NCBI GenBank assembly: GCA_020186115.1
Contig: WSYJ01000030.1
Span: forward strand, 124,001-188,000
Source: Histomonas meleagridis
Lineage: Eukaryota; Parabasalia; Tritrichomonadida; Dientamoebidae
DNA length: 64,000 nucleotides
Direction: 5' to 3'
Made by a program: the position numbers and the translations under genes. The notes beneath the pieces are model-generated. The model searched no databases. It worked only from the letters and a program-made list of their open reading frames with translations, and had not been told where the DNA came from. Shown piece after piece: positions 50,331 to 61,255 of the stretch. Position 1 is the stretch's first letter, and every line of letters begins with the position of its first letter.

Positions 50331-50811
50331 TTAGTACTCTTCGATAACTGGGAGTTTTGCTGAAAGATTTGGAGCAATATTTTCAGGATCACTAAAAGAA
50401 ACTTTTCTTATGCAAACATAACTTATTGTGGAGCCAAAGCTTACACTGCTTGTGTATGTTTCGAGTTCACAGTACCAATAATGAAATTTGTTATAACCAA
50501 AAATACTTATGCTCCTAATTTGGTTTGGACTGATATAAAAAACTTGCCTTAGTACAATATCATCACAGGCAATTTTATAATAATACGTCTGGCTCTGAAG
50601 GATCAGCAATTACTTTCACTGGATGAACAGACCACATGTTGGAGATTGCTTCTTTTCAGGTTCCAATGGCAAATCGCCAAGTTATATCTCTGCCAATAGC
50701 GCACGCTTCATAAAAATCCAAAAATGTGTTTTTGATAAACTTCAGAATGAGTCCATCGGCGAACGATACGAAGGACATACAGTTTTGCAAAAAAATAAAA
50801 CATTTAGATAA
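50331..50811. pseudogene. Fragments of unrecognised protein-like frames
   Basis: Two overlapping open blocks: minus strand 50331-50609 (about 90 codons, no ATG, ending AKLPVIEEY) and plus strand 50623-50811 (begins TGG/ATG, with RPHVGDCFFSGSNGKSPSY and CVFDKLQNES). The second resembles cysteine-containing surface repeats of trichomonads. Neither has a convincing start. They are probably remains of two or more genes. Low confidence. Confidence 0.25.
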
Positions 50812-50911
50812 TTTATTCTTGCATTTAATTCAAATTGTGATAGAAAATTAATTTTTTAGATGTGTAAACTTTTTATAAAAGGAATTTATGTGTAAATTAT
50901 TTATAGAATTA

Positions 50912-53290
50912 TTAGATTTGAGAATTTAATAAATCAACTATTTCTAAATGACCATTTTGGGATGCTCTAATAAGTGCTGTATTAAATAATTTAAATAATT
51001 TTCAAATATTATTTTGAAATAAGAAATTATTAAAATAAATATTAAATAAAACAAATAAATATCTTTAGCATTAATATCAATTCCTTCTTGTTCAAGAAGT
51101 AATTGAACTATTTCTGTATGACCATTTTCAGATGCTTTCATAAGTGCTGTTTTAAATAATTTAAATAATTTCCAAATATTATTTTGATATAAGAAATTAT
51201 TAAAATAAATTTTAAATAAAACAAATAAATATCTTTAGCATTAATATCAATTTCTTCTTGTTCAAGAAGTAATTTAACTATTTCTGTACGACCTTTCCAA
51301 GATGCTAAAATAAGTGCTGTTTCAAATATTTTAAATAATTTTCAAATATTATTTTGTAATATCAAATTATTAAAATAAATAAAAATTAAAATAAATAAAT
51401 TTTATTTTTAGCATTAATATCAATTTCTTCTTGTTCAAGAAGTAATTTAACTATTTCTGTACGACCTTTTTGAGATGCTTTCATAAGTGCTGTTTCAAAT
51501 ATTTTAAATAATTTTCAAATATTATTTTGTAATATCAAATTATTAAAATAAATAAAAATTAAAATAAATAAATTTTATCTTTAGCATTAATATCAATTTC
51601 TTCTTGTTCAAGAAGTAATTTAACTATTTCTGTATGACCATTTTCAGATGCCATAATAAGTGCTGTTTCAAATAATTTATATAATTTCCAAATATTATTT
51701 TGTAATATCAAATTATTAAAATAAATAAAAATTAAAATAAATAAATTTTATTTTTAGCATTAATATCAATTCCTTCTTGTTCAAGAAGTAATTGAACTAT
51801 TTCTGTATGACCATTTTCAGATGCTTTCATAAGTGCTGTTTTAAATAATTTAAATAGTTTCCAAATATTATTTTGAAATATAAAATTATTAAAATAAATA
51901 TTAAATAAAAAAAATAAATATTTTTATCATTAATATCAATAATTTTTTGTTCAAGAAGTAATTTAAATATTTCTGTACGACCATTTGCAGATGCATACAT
52001 AAGTGCTGTTTGATATAATTTAAATAATTTCCAAATATTATTTGGAAATATAAAATTATTAAAACAAATATTAAATAAAAAAAAATAAATATTTTTAGCA
52101 TTAATATCAATTCCTTCTTGTTCAAGAAGTAATTTAAATATTTCTATATGACCTTTTACAGATGCATACATAAGTGCTGTATCAAATGATCTAAATAATT
52201 TCCAAAAATTATTGAAAAATATCAAATTATTTTAAGAAACATTAAATAAAATATATAAACATTACCTGTATTAATAGCAATTCCTTCTTGTTCAAGAAGT
52301 AATTGAACTATTTCTGTATAACCATTTTCAGATGCTTTCATAAGTGCTGTTTTAAATAATTTAAATAATTTCCAAATATTATTTTGAAATAAGAAATTAT
52401 TAAAATAAATTTTAAATAAAACAAATAAATATCTTTAGCATTAATATCAATTCCTTCTTGTTCAAGAAGTAATTTAAATATTTCTATATGACCATTATAA
52501 GTTGTATACATAAGTGCTGTTTGAAATAATTTAAATAATTTCCAAATATTATTTGGAAATATTAAAATTTTGTAAATAATTTTATAAATAATGATTAAAT
52601 ATCTATAGCATTAATGTCAATTCCTTCTTGCGCAAGAAGTAACTTAACCATTTCAAAATATCTATTTGAAACTGCTATAATAAGTGGTGTTTTAAATAAT
52701 TTAATTAAATTCCAAACATTGTTTTTAAATTGTAAATTGTTGAAATATAAATTAAATAAAACGAATAAACATCTTTAACATTAATATCAATTTTTTCTTG
52801 TTCAAGAAGTAATTTAACCATTTCGATGTGATTTTTTTCGGTTTCAAAATATAAAATTGATTTAAATATTGAAAATAATTACCTAATATATATTTAAAAT
52901 ATCAATTCATTATAACAAACATAAAATAAACAAAAACAATGTTGATGTTATTAATGTTTTCTTCTTTCTTAAGAAGTATTTTAAATATTTCAGTTTGATC
53001 ATTTCGCGATGCCAATAAAAGTGCGGTATCAAATATAACAATTAAATTCCAAATTTCTGATTAAAACCCAAAAATTTTAATATCAATTTTGTATAATACA
53101 TACGAATATCTTTTAGTTTAAAGTTAATTCCTTCTTGTTCTATAAGAAATTGAACAATTCCTATATAACCTTTTATAGTTGCTATCATTAATGATGTTCT
53201 AAATTATTTAATAAAATTCCAAATATTATTCTAAAATATCAAAACATTAAAACATATTTTAATACAAACAAATTAATATTTTTAGCATTA
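50912..53290 (-). repeat. Tandem array of about 14 ankyrin-coding units with AT-rich linkers (locus B)
   Basis: Period about 170-175 bp. Units from the head outwards start at about 53195, 53020, 52855, 52690, 52520, 52350, 52180, 52010, 51840, 51665, 51490, 51320, 51150 and 50980. Each codes for about 30 residues near TALMKASENGHTEIVQLLLE. In one linker exact counting from the KD codons to the TAL codons gives 80 nt (51151-51230), which shifts frame by two. Confidence 0.85.
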
Positions 53291-54600
53291 ATATCAATCC
53301 CTTCTTGTTTAATAATATACTGAATAAGTTCAATATTTCCTGATTCTAATGCGAAAACTAAAATGTTTTTCGGAATTTGATTATGATCAAGAAAATATTC
53401 GACAAGATATAAATTACCTGTTTTCGCTGATACATTAATTATATATTCATCGAATTTGATTTCTTCTTCTAAAAATGAAAGAATTTCATAATTACCAATG
53501 TTAATACATTGATAAATTTGTTCTTGGAATTTAATATCAGTTAATGTTTGTGTGTTATTTATATAATATCCAAAGTTTTTAAATGGAATTTTATTTGTGC
53601 TTACATATGTTAATAAATGTTGTTGATTGTTTTGATCTAGTTTTTCGATTTTGTTTTCATAAATATATTTAAAGATATCATTTCGATGAAATTTAATTGC
53701 TATTTCAAAAACATCGTCAAATGTCGAATGATTTTGTTCACATAAATAAATAATTTCAAGATTTCCACCTGCAATTGCATATTTACCTGTATTTTCAACT
53801 TTTGCGTTGTTCAATAATAAATATTTAAAACATTGAATTGCTCCAAAAAATGCAGCAAAATCAATTAATGTGACATTTTCTTTGTTAATAAATGAATATC
53901 GTTCATAAAGTGATGGCTTAATGGTTTGATTAAAATCGAAATCTTCTTGTGATGATATTTCTTGAAGTTTCTCTATATCATCATTTCGAATGATTTTTGA
54001 TATTTCATTAGGATTAACTCCTTCTTTAACTAATTGCTTATGAAGTTCCCAATCATTCTTTGATAATTTTTCATAATTATTTTTAAATTCTTTATTTAAT
54101 GGATCTTTAGAATCGTTTTTCTTGTTTTCTTCTTCAGTTTTATAATGTGAAAAATAATTGGTATGAAAGTTCTTGGTAATATTTATATTAATTAATTCTT
54201 TTTCAATCATTTTTTCAATGATATAATATGTCTCTTGTGTATTAAATTCTGATATATAATTAGTAAAAATTTCAATAATTTTTGGATTGTTGTGAAGAAT
54301 TGCTTCTTCTTGTGTTTGAATTTCTTGTAAATAATTTAAATATGTTTGGATTGATTCTCTTTGAGATGAAAATGCTGAATAAATTAAAACAATTATACAA
54401 TAATTAAATGTAAAAGGAAAATCTTTATCAAATAAATTCATTGTTTTTGCAACAGAAATTTCGAAATTTTTTTCTGTAAGATTAAATATAACCTGTTCTA
54501 AAGAAATCAACTTTTGCAAGTATATATATACAGATTGGTTATTAATCAATATATTATCTACTTCATTTTCTGATTTAAGTGTTTCTGTGCTATCAGTCAT
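50912..54600 (-). CDS. Ankyrin locus B: DUF3447-ankyrin gene with many intron-like linkers
   Basis: The intact relative of locus A. The head starts at ATG 54600 and is open to 53239 (453 codons). It has an acidic N-terminus, a helical region, then DUF3447 ankyrin-like segments (SLYERYSFINKENVTLIDFA, FFGAIQCFKYLLL, YAIAGGNLEIIYLCEQN). Its last part runs into the first ankyrin unit, NIELIQYIIKQEGIDINAKN, and then into linker. About 14 more ankyrin units follow on the minus strand, all free of stops. The final unit reads TALIRASQNGHLEIVDLLNS, then QI and a TAA at 50912. The whole looks like one gene whose units are exons separated by linkers of about 70-85 nt. Splice borders are not certain, so no joined protein is given. 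Likely a cytoplasmic protein-interaction factor. Confidence 0.7.
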
Positions 54601-54818
54601 TAAAATGTAACTTTTTAGATTTTAAATTAACGATATGTATCGTACTCCTGAAAGGTTTTGAACAGTTTACATTCTCCGTGTTATCTCAAAACAAAATCAA
54701 ATGCAAATCTAACAACAAAATATCAGAGAACACATTTAGCTGAAAAAACAAAACCCGACAAATATATAAAATCTTTCAAGATAAAAATTCATCAAATTTC
54801 ACAAAAACATCTGGAATA

Positions 54819-54929
54819 ATGACAAGCAAAGCTAATTTAATTCTCGACGTTGTAACTATTGGAGCACTACTTATAGCTTTAATTATTTTTAGTGAGTTTG
54901 TTATAATATCGAAGACCAAAGGAAATTGA
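54819..54929 (+). CDS. Possible 36-aa single-pass membrane microprotein
   Basis: A 36-codon frame beginning MTSKANLILDVV, with one membrane helix TIGALLIALIIFSEFVII and a basic end SKTKGN. Size and layout resemble tiny ER subunits such as Ost4 of oligosaccharyltransferase, but sequence match is weak and not claimed. A TCACAA initiator-like box lies about 18 nt upstream. The opposite-strand 64-codon frame 54776-54970 is probably the shadow. Confidence 0.4.
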   Translation: MTSKANLILDVVTIGALLIALIIFSEFVIISKTKGN

Positions 54930-55708
54930 GAAAGAAAGAGATAAAAACGTAAAGTCAGATAAGTACTCATGAGTTTGGTAGCATAAACGATTATTTCTGG
55001 AATAATAATATTTATTTATCATGAAGTTAGTTAAGTGGTTTAAATCTAAAAGGCAAAAATCAACATGACTCTATAATTTCCAGATCCATTATTTTGTTTG
55101 TTACTATTCTTTTATTCTTGGTCTTGCATTTCAAGGTCCATATGTACACCAAAGATACTTAAATTGTGGCTTCAAGAATTCTCAAATTAGCGTTACAAAT
55201 ATTTTCCATCATATCCAACAATTGAAAGAATTGGCGATTGTGTTACTTATCGATTTTCTTTATAATACATTTGTTTTATTACACACTCCGCTTTAGTTAC
55301 TTACCTGAAAAAGAAGAAAATAAATGCGAACTCATCAGAATTTGAATTTTGTTTAAAATTTGAAAAAATAATTATATTATCACTAAATTCCTTATATTTT
55401 AATCAAAAAATCTTTAAAATATACCGATTTTATTAGCAAATGAACGGAATCAAAAGAAGATTTCATCTTGAAGTAACATCTCAAAACATATTCATTAATG
55501 ATATTCTTCATTTAGATCTGTTAATTATTAAATAAAACAATATTTTGTGCAAAATCATAATTGTCAAATCCTTAATGATATATTTCAGCTGATGATTAAA
55601 TCCAATATATCCAAAACAAACATTTCAAATACATATATAGAAATTGATTGCACTGTTTCTTATAAAATCACAAGAAAAAATATTTTAAATTTATTACATT
55701 TTATTCAT
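54930..55708. other. Intergenic, nothing recognised
   Basis: About 780 bp, AT-rich. Open frames reach into the 3' end of HSP70 and look like shadows. Confidence 0.35.
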
Positions 55709-57652
55709 TTAATCGACTTCTTCAACACGTGGTCCTGATGAATGTCCACTATTTGCTGATGGTCCACTTCCTCCTTGCATGTTCGCGCCTGGCATTCCGC
55801 CTTGTGCGCCGCCTGCTGCATGTTGATAAGCTGATTGCATAATTGGCATTAGTTTGCCTTCGAGTTCCTTCTGCTTCGCTTCGATTGTCGCGACGTCTGC
55901 GTCTTGGTTAGACTCGATCCATGCGAGCGTGTCATTGATTTCCTTGTTGATTGTGTCCTTATCTGATTGTGACAATGCGTTAGCGAACTGCTCTTGATTT
56001 AATGAGTTGCGTACGCCGAAGCAGTATCCTTCGAGTGCGTTCTTCGCTTCCACTTTCTTACGTACTTCTTCATCTTGTGCTTTGTACTTCTCTGCGTCTG
56101 CAACCATTTTGTCGATATCTGCTTGTGAAAGACGTCCTTTCTCATTCTTAATCGTGATCTTCTTCACGTTACCTGTCGACTTATCTTGTGCCGAAACGTT
56201 CATAATACCATCAGCATTAACATCGAATGTAACTTCAATCTGTGGCACGCCGCGTGGTGCTGGCGGAATGCCTGTTAAATCGAATGTGCCAAGTAAGTTA
56301 TTGTCGCATGTTCGTGTACGTTCTCCTTCATAAACTTTGATTGTAACTGCGGGCTGATTATCTGAGAACGTTGTGAAGACATCTGACTTCTTCGCTGGAA
56401 TTGTCGTGTTACGTGGAATGAGCACTGTCATCATTCCGCCCGCTGTTTCGATACCTAACGAAAGTGGTGCAACATCTAACAATAAGATATCTTTGATTTC
56501 TTCATGTGTATCGCCTTTGATAATTGCTGCTTGAACTGCTGCGCCATATGCAACTGCTTCATCAGGATCAACACCACGGCATGGCTGCTTACCATTGAAG
56601 AAGTCTTGTAACAATTGTTGAACACGTGGAATACGTGACGAACCTCCGACTAAAACTATATCGGTGACGTCTGACTTCGACATGTTCGCATCCCTTAATA
56701 CTTGTGCGACTGGATTCATTGTTGACCTGAAAAGTTCATCATTTAAGTTCTCAAACATTGCACGTGAAATGTTATCCATGAAATCATGACCTTCATATAA
56801 TGAATCGCAGACAATGGATGCGGATGTGGCTGTGGATAATGTTCGCTTAGCTCGTTCGCATGCTGTTCGTAATGTACGTAGTGCACGTGGCGATTGTCTT
56901 AAATCACATTTGAACTTCTTCTGGAATCGATCTGCAAAGTAATTAACCATACGATTATCAAAGTCTTCGCCGCCAAGATGTGTATCACCTGCTGTGGCAC
57001 GAACTTCGAACATGCCGCCATCGATATCAAGTAATGAAACATCAAATGTACCGCCGCCAAGATCAAATATTAAAACATGACGTTCGTTATCAGATTTTTC
57101 GTTAAGACCAAATGCAATAGCAGCGGCTGTTGGTTCGTTGATGATACGAAGAACATTGAGACCGGCAATAACACCTGCATCTTTTGTGGCTTGACGTTGA
57201 CCATCGTTGAAATATGCTGGAACTGTAACAACAGCATCAGTAACTTTGTTGGAAAGTTGACTTTCGGCGATTTCCTTCATTTTACCTAAAACCATAGCTG
57301 AGATTTCTTCGGGATAAAATTGTTTGGTTTCACCTTTCCATTGGACTTGAATCCTTGGACGATCTGCATCACCACGAACAACCTTGAATGGCCAATGTTG
57401 CATATCTTTTTGAACAACTGGATCACTAAACTTACGGCCAATCATACGCTTGGCATCAAATACTGTATTTGTTGGATTCATGGCTGCTTGGTTCTTTGCA
57501 GCATCACCAACAAGTCTTTCATCTTCGGTGAATGCAACATAAGATGGGGTTGTACGATTACCCATATCATTTGCTATAATATCGACACGACCGTGTCTGA
57601 AGACACCGACACAACTATATGTTGTACCAAGATCAATACCAATTGCTGACAT
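55709..57652 (-). CDS. Cytosolic HSP70 chaperone
   Basis: A 647-aa HSP70. ATPase signatures: [13 protein letters not shown] (residues 5-17), [14 protein letters not shown] and [16 protein letters not shown]; the linker region has [10 protein letters not shown]. The substrate-binding domain and helical lid follow. The end GGMPGAN then [11 protein letters not shown] carries the EEVD motif that binds TPR co-chaperones, so the protein is cytosolic or nuclear, not hydrogenosomal or ER. No intron or damage. It has more G and C at third positions than its neighbours, suggesting high expression. TCATTT starts 13 nt before the ATG, and AACGGTT about 90 bp before. Confidence 0.97.
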   Translation of the reverse strand: MSAIGIDLGTTYSCVGVFRHGRVDIIANDMGNRTTPSYVAFTEDERLVGDAAKNQAAMNPTNTVFDAKRMIGRKFSDPVVQKDMQHWPFKVVRGDADRPRIQVQWKGETKQFYPEEISAMVLGKMKEIAESQLSNKVTDAVVTVPAYFNDGQRQATKDAGVIAGLNVLRIINEPTAAAIAFGLNEKSDNERHVLIFDLGGGTFDVSLLDIDGGMFEVRATAGDTHLGGEDFDNRMVNYFADRFQKKFKCDLRQSPRALRTLRTACERAKRTLSTATSASIVCDSLYEGHDFMDNISRAMFENLNDELFRSTMNPVAQVLRDANMSKSDVTDIVLVGGSSRIPRVQQLLQDFFNGKQPCRGVDPDEAVAYGAAVQAAIIKGDTHEEIKDILLLDVAPLSLGIETAGGMMTVLIPRNTTIPAKKSDVFTTFSDNQPAVTIKVYEGERTRTCDNNLLGTFDLTGIPPAPRGVPQIEVTFDVNADGIMNVSAQDKSTGNVKKITIKNEKGRLSQADIDKMVADAEKYKAQDEEVRKKVEAKNALEGYCFGVRNSLNQEQFANALSQSDKDTINKEINDTLAWIESNQDADVATIEAKQKELEGKLMPIMQSAYQHAAGGAQGGMPGANMQGGSGPSANSGHSSGPRVEEVD

Positions 57653-57659
57653 AATTAAA

Positions 57660-57665
57660 AAATGA
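57660..57665 (-). promoter_or_regulatory. Initiator-like TCATTT of HSP70
   Basis: Minus strand TCATTT with A(+1) at 57663, 11 nt upstream of the ATG at 57652; same spacing class as malic enzyme. Confidence 0.55.
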
Positions 57666-58572
57666 TCTTATGAAGGCATTTTTTGGTTGAGCATTTAATG
57701 ATTCAATTTAAATATCCGACCATTTAAAGTATTGAAATATTAACGGTTTCCATGATGAAAACAAAATATAGTTTAATTATATAAATATTATTACTTAAAT
57801 GTTGAAATATATCCTAGTTTTGTAGAGTTATAGTCAATCAGAATCATATTATAGCATTGATTTATAAAAAATGTATTAAATATCCAAAAAACAATTATTT
57901 GCAATATATTTTTACCGAATTTATAACATAATTATTATTATAATAATAATAACAATACAAACAATGATTACAATTATTATATCTTTTTGCATATCATTTA
58001 CATTTATATATGTGAAGAAATTTGAATAATAATTATAATATGTTGAAAGAAACAATATCTGTTTTTTGAATCTTTTTGATATCAAAGAATTTATCACAAA
58101 ATTTTTGCATTTTTATGATGTAAGCAAACATATTCTAATTCAAAGAGTTTTAATTCAAATAATTTTTCTAATATGTATCATTTATGAAAAGTAAATTTTT
58201 CTTGATCCAAATTAAATGAAAGGTACAATTTCAGCATCTTTTAACCTCATCATTTCCCAAATACTTCAAAAGAATGAATTCCAATTCATGACTTCTTCAG
58301 TTTTCAAATACTTAAAGAAGTTTATATCTCTGAAAGCAATTTATTCGAAAAAGAGAAAGTACCTTATCCATAAAATTAAACATATACACAAGTGCTGCTT
58401 GGAAAGCTGCTTTTCCAGTATTTTTATCATAATGATTACAAAGTATTCTAATATTGTAAAGTATTTTTGTAACGAAGACAAGATAATAGAGAGATATTGG
58501 AGAAATTTTGAAAAAAAATTTCAATTGTAAATTACAAGATAACATCATAATATTATCATATTATTTTTTGAA

Positions 58573-58576
<4 letters not shown>

Positions 58577-58615
<39 letters not shown>
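58577..58615. repeat. (AT)n microsatellite
   Basis: Uninterrupted AT dinucleotide tract of about 39 bp. Confidence 0.95.
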
Positions 58616-58616
<1 letters not shown>

Positions 58617-59385
58617 TTATGTTATTTATTTAACGTGAAAGAATTATATTTAAATATAATAATAAGAAAAATATATTTGAAAACAGGTTTTTCATGTCTT
58701 TTCTATGCTTTTTGATCGTATTTTTTCTTATAAACATTTTTATCTCCAAATTAAATCATAATTTACTAAAAAAAATATGGTAACATCAATTGGAATTATC
58801 ATGTTGTTTATTATATTTCAAAATCATTTTTCATGATTTTTTGATTTTAAAATGAATAGAACTCAATATTAACTGAATATAAATCAAAATTAATGAAAAA
58901 TTTAAATATACCATATAAATCTAAAAAATGTAATCGAGAGATTTCTTAACTTTTTAATTTAAAGTGAAATTGATTATCTATCATATAAAAATTAAAATTA
59001 AAATAATTCAGTATCTAACAAAGAACATTAATAATTATAAATATCTTTTTGGTTTACATATTAAAATTATAAATGTGTATTGATTTATTAACAAAACAAT
59101 ATTTTATCGGCGACGACCGTTTACGAATCATGTATTTGATCGTTTTTTATTCAATTTACTGCTAGTGCATGAATATGTTAAAATTTTTAATTACTAACAA
59201 GCGACATAAAAATTTAGATTTATTTTCATTTTTATTTATTGGTCTACAGATTTTTCACAGCAATGTAATCATAAATTATATTACATAAATTGTATGCAAA
59301 ATTTCACAAATAAAGTTGGTCAAAAGTAAAGTTTCCAGTGATTCAAGAATTAAAGTGCGTTAATGCAAACATACGAATTGAGAAA

Positions 59386-59814
59386 CTAAAAAAGATCTCG
59401 ATTTTGATATGCAGTGTTTGCCATTTCGATCAAGACCTTGTGCGTGTTAGTTCCATCCTTAGCAGATACTTCTTTAAATTTTGCACCAAATCTGAGAGCA
59501 ACGCATTTTCCAATTGTCCATTATAAAAATAATTCTTTCGAAAGATTCACGATCAGAAATATCATAAACAAAAAAATACTATGAAAATTGCGAAACTGTC
59601 TTGGGTCATACATCGCATGGTCAAAGCAATCAAAAATGTAAAGTTTAATTTTTGTTTTATCTTCCATTTCAAAATATTTAATTTTGAAATCAATATACAT
59701 GGTCGTTGGATAGTCATCTTCGAATTTGTCATAAACTAGCCGGTTGATTAAGTAGGTTTTGCCTGAGCCATGCTTTCCCATTATATTTATCTTCAACCTC
59801 ACTCCATTTTCCAT
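59386..59814 (-). pseudogene. Rab-type small GTPase pseudogene
   Basis: From ATG 59814: P-loop GKHGSGKTYLINRL, effector-like YPTTMYIDFKIK and KLYIFDCFDHA (where WDTAGQE is expected), then a shift in a T run near 59575. In the next frame YDISDRESFERIIFIMDNW continues. After a deletion that removes the NKxD guanine-specificity motif, a third frame reads FGAKFKEVSAKDGTN then THKVLIEMANTAYQN and ends with TAG at 59386. EVSAKDGTN is the G5 box of Rabs. Trichomonads have many Rab genes; this is a recently broken copy. Confidence 0.8.
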
Positions 59815-60252
59815 CCAAGAGATGCGCAGGCGGTTTTAATCGTTTTGGCGGTTAATATCAAGAGAATCTTTGTTTTGTTTTGTTGATGCTTTTACAGCAA
59901 CCTGTTGTTTAACTTATGTTCATTAAGTCCACTTTGTGTTGTTTCAATTTCTTGATTTAAATCAGAGATATTATCTCTCTACAAGTAGCATCACAGATTG
60001 AATGGGAACATCGATAACTTTACTCGCGCAAGCAACTACAATAGCACACTCATGAAGTAATTTAACTATATGCATGTGACTGGAATTTCGAATTATTATA
60101 TGGTTATTAAAGATTAAATTATTGCAATTGCAAAGAGAATATAAAAAATAATCAAAAACTTTTTATTGAAATAGAAATTATATATGTATTCTTTTGTCAC
60201 ATGGGACTTTGTCATATGGGTTCGAAAAAAGGGAACTCCTAAAAATAAAAAA
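59815..60252. other. Intergenic with an ankyrin scrap
   Basis: Minus-strand remnant resembling HMHIVKLLHE at about 60040-60080, similar to the middle of the ankyrin units of loci A-C. Otherwise nothing recognised. Confidence 0.3.
60241..60252 (-). terminator. Pol III T-rich terminator of tRNA-Leu
   Basis: Minus strand TTTTTTATTTTT follows the 3' end after 1-2 nt. Confidence 0.6.
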
Positions 60253-60334
60253 TGGTACCTGTGGGGTTCGAACCCACGCACCTCTCGGTATTGGGGCTTA
60301 AATCCAACGCCTTAGACCACTCGGCCAAAGTACC
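60253..60334 (-). tRNA. tRNA-Leu (anticodon TAA)
   Basis: Type-II tRNA on the minus strand. Acceptor GGTACTT pairs with AGGTACC, discriminator A at 60253. The anticodon stem TTGGA/CCCAA (with an A-C mismatch next to the loop) encloses TTTAAGC, anticodon TAA. Long variable arm, T arm GTGGG-TTCGAAC-CCCAC. D region TGGCCGAGTGG is an excellent box A. A T-rich stretch follows on the minus strand. Confidence 0.94.
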
Positions 60335-61255
60335 ATCTGTCTGACTTTATATTTGCATATTATCTAATGTTTGATTTGTCAAATGAATCTGATATTTTTG
60401 TAAGTTTTTTCAGAATCAGTTATGAATAAATTATAAATCCTCGTACTGTTGAATAAAATTTGATATGCCCTACCATAATTTTAATTATTATCAATTATTT
60501 ATGAATCAATATTGATCCTCATACATTTTTATTCTGTCACTTTTGATATGAGTTAGCTTTTTGTATGAACACAAAATTGCCAACTTTGTTGTAACATTTG
60601 GAAAGTGTTGTAAAACAACTTTTTCATAGTAATTCAAAATACAACAATCTTTCTCCTAAAAGACAAGAAAAAATTCAGCCAAATGAATAAAATTTGTACA
60701 TATACATGTGGCTACAATATATCTTTTTTCAATTCAACATTAAAATATTTATAGGATTTCATAAGTAAATATTCATATAAATCCAACGAGCTTGTTTTTT
60801 GTTGCAAACTGATCCGAAAAAAAAATATTATTTGACGATCCATACAAAAAGCTGTTTATACCACAACAATAATGTTCATGTAAAGTATTCAAAAGGCACA
60901 AGCCATATTTGTTTTTTCAATGGACGATGGTATAAAAAAAATAGTAAACGCTCTGACGATAAATCCTTTTGCTTAAAGCAAGAAAATTTTCATCAGAATT
61001 GATACGAATATAAATGATATCAATATAAATGCAATGCCATGAATTCGCTCAACCCACTGACAGTCTCAGGTAAGGTTTCCATCAACCAATTATACGCCAA
61101 AAAAGAGTTATAACCACTAGTGTTATAACCTTCCAATGTCGTTATTAATAAACGTTTATACTCTCAAAAATCACAGGTTTTTTTAGCTTTTTCTTAGCTT
61201 TTCTCTCAAAAAAAATGTTTTCAACAAATTGAGCCGTTGCAAGACATTTATTTTC
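60335..61255. other. Intergenic, nothing firm
   Basis: About 920 bp. A 67-codon frame at 60799-61002 starts with TTG and has no recognised domain; treated as doubtful. Confidence 0.35.

Larger units (their letters stand above)
57653..59385. other. Long AT-rich intergenic region
   Basis: About 1.7 kb upstream of HSP70 and downstream of the Rab pseudogene. Holds the (AT)n tract and a 104-codon open frame at 58216-58530 with no recognisable domain, treated as doubtful. ACCGTTT at about 59117. Confidence 0.4.

Noticed and set aside
51827-52225. In-frame hydrophobic linkers read as membrane helices between ankyrin units
   Set aside because: Linkers are T-rich on the coding strand, so Phe, Ile, Leu and Tyr are expected; most linkers break frame, so membrane helices are not a consistent feature.
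55709-57652. Bacterial-type or transferred HSP70
   Set aside because: The EEVD end and overall sequence are typical of eukaryotic cytosolic HSP70.
58216-58530. 104-codon frame in the AT-rich gap
   Set aside because: Composition matches surrounding non-coding DNA, no domain, no neighbours supporting it.
58577-58615. AT tract as a replication origin
   Set aside because: A simple microsatellite; no further evidence.
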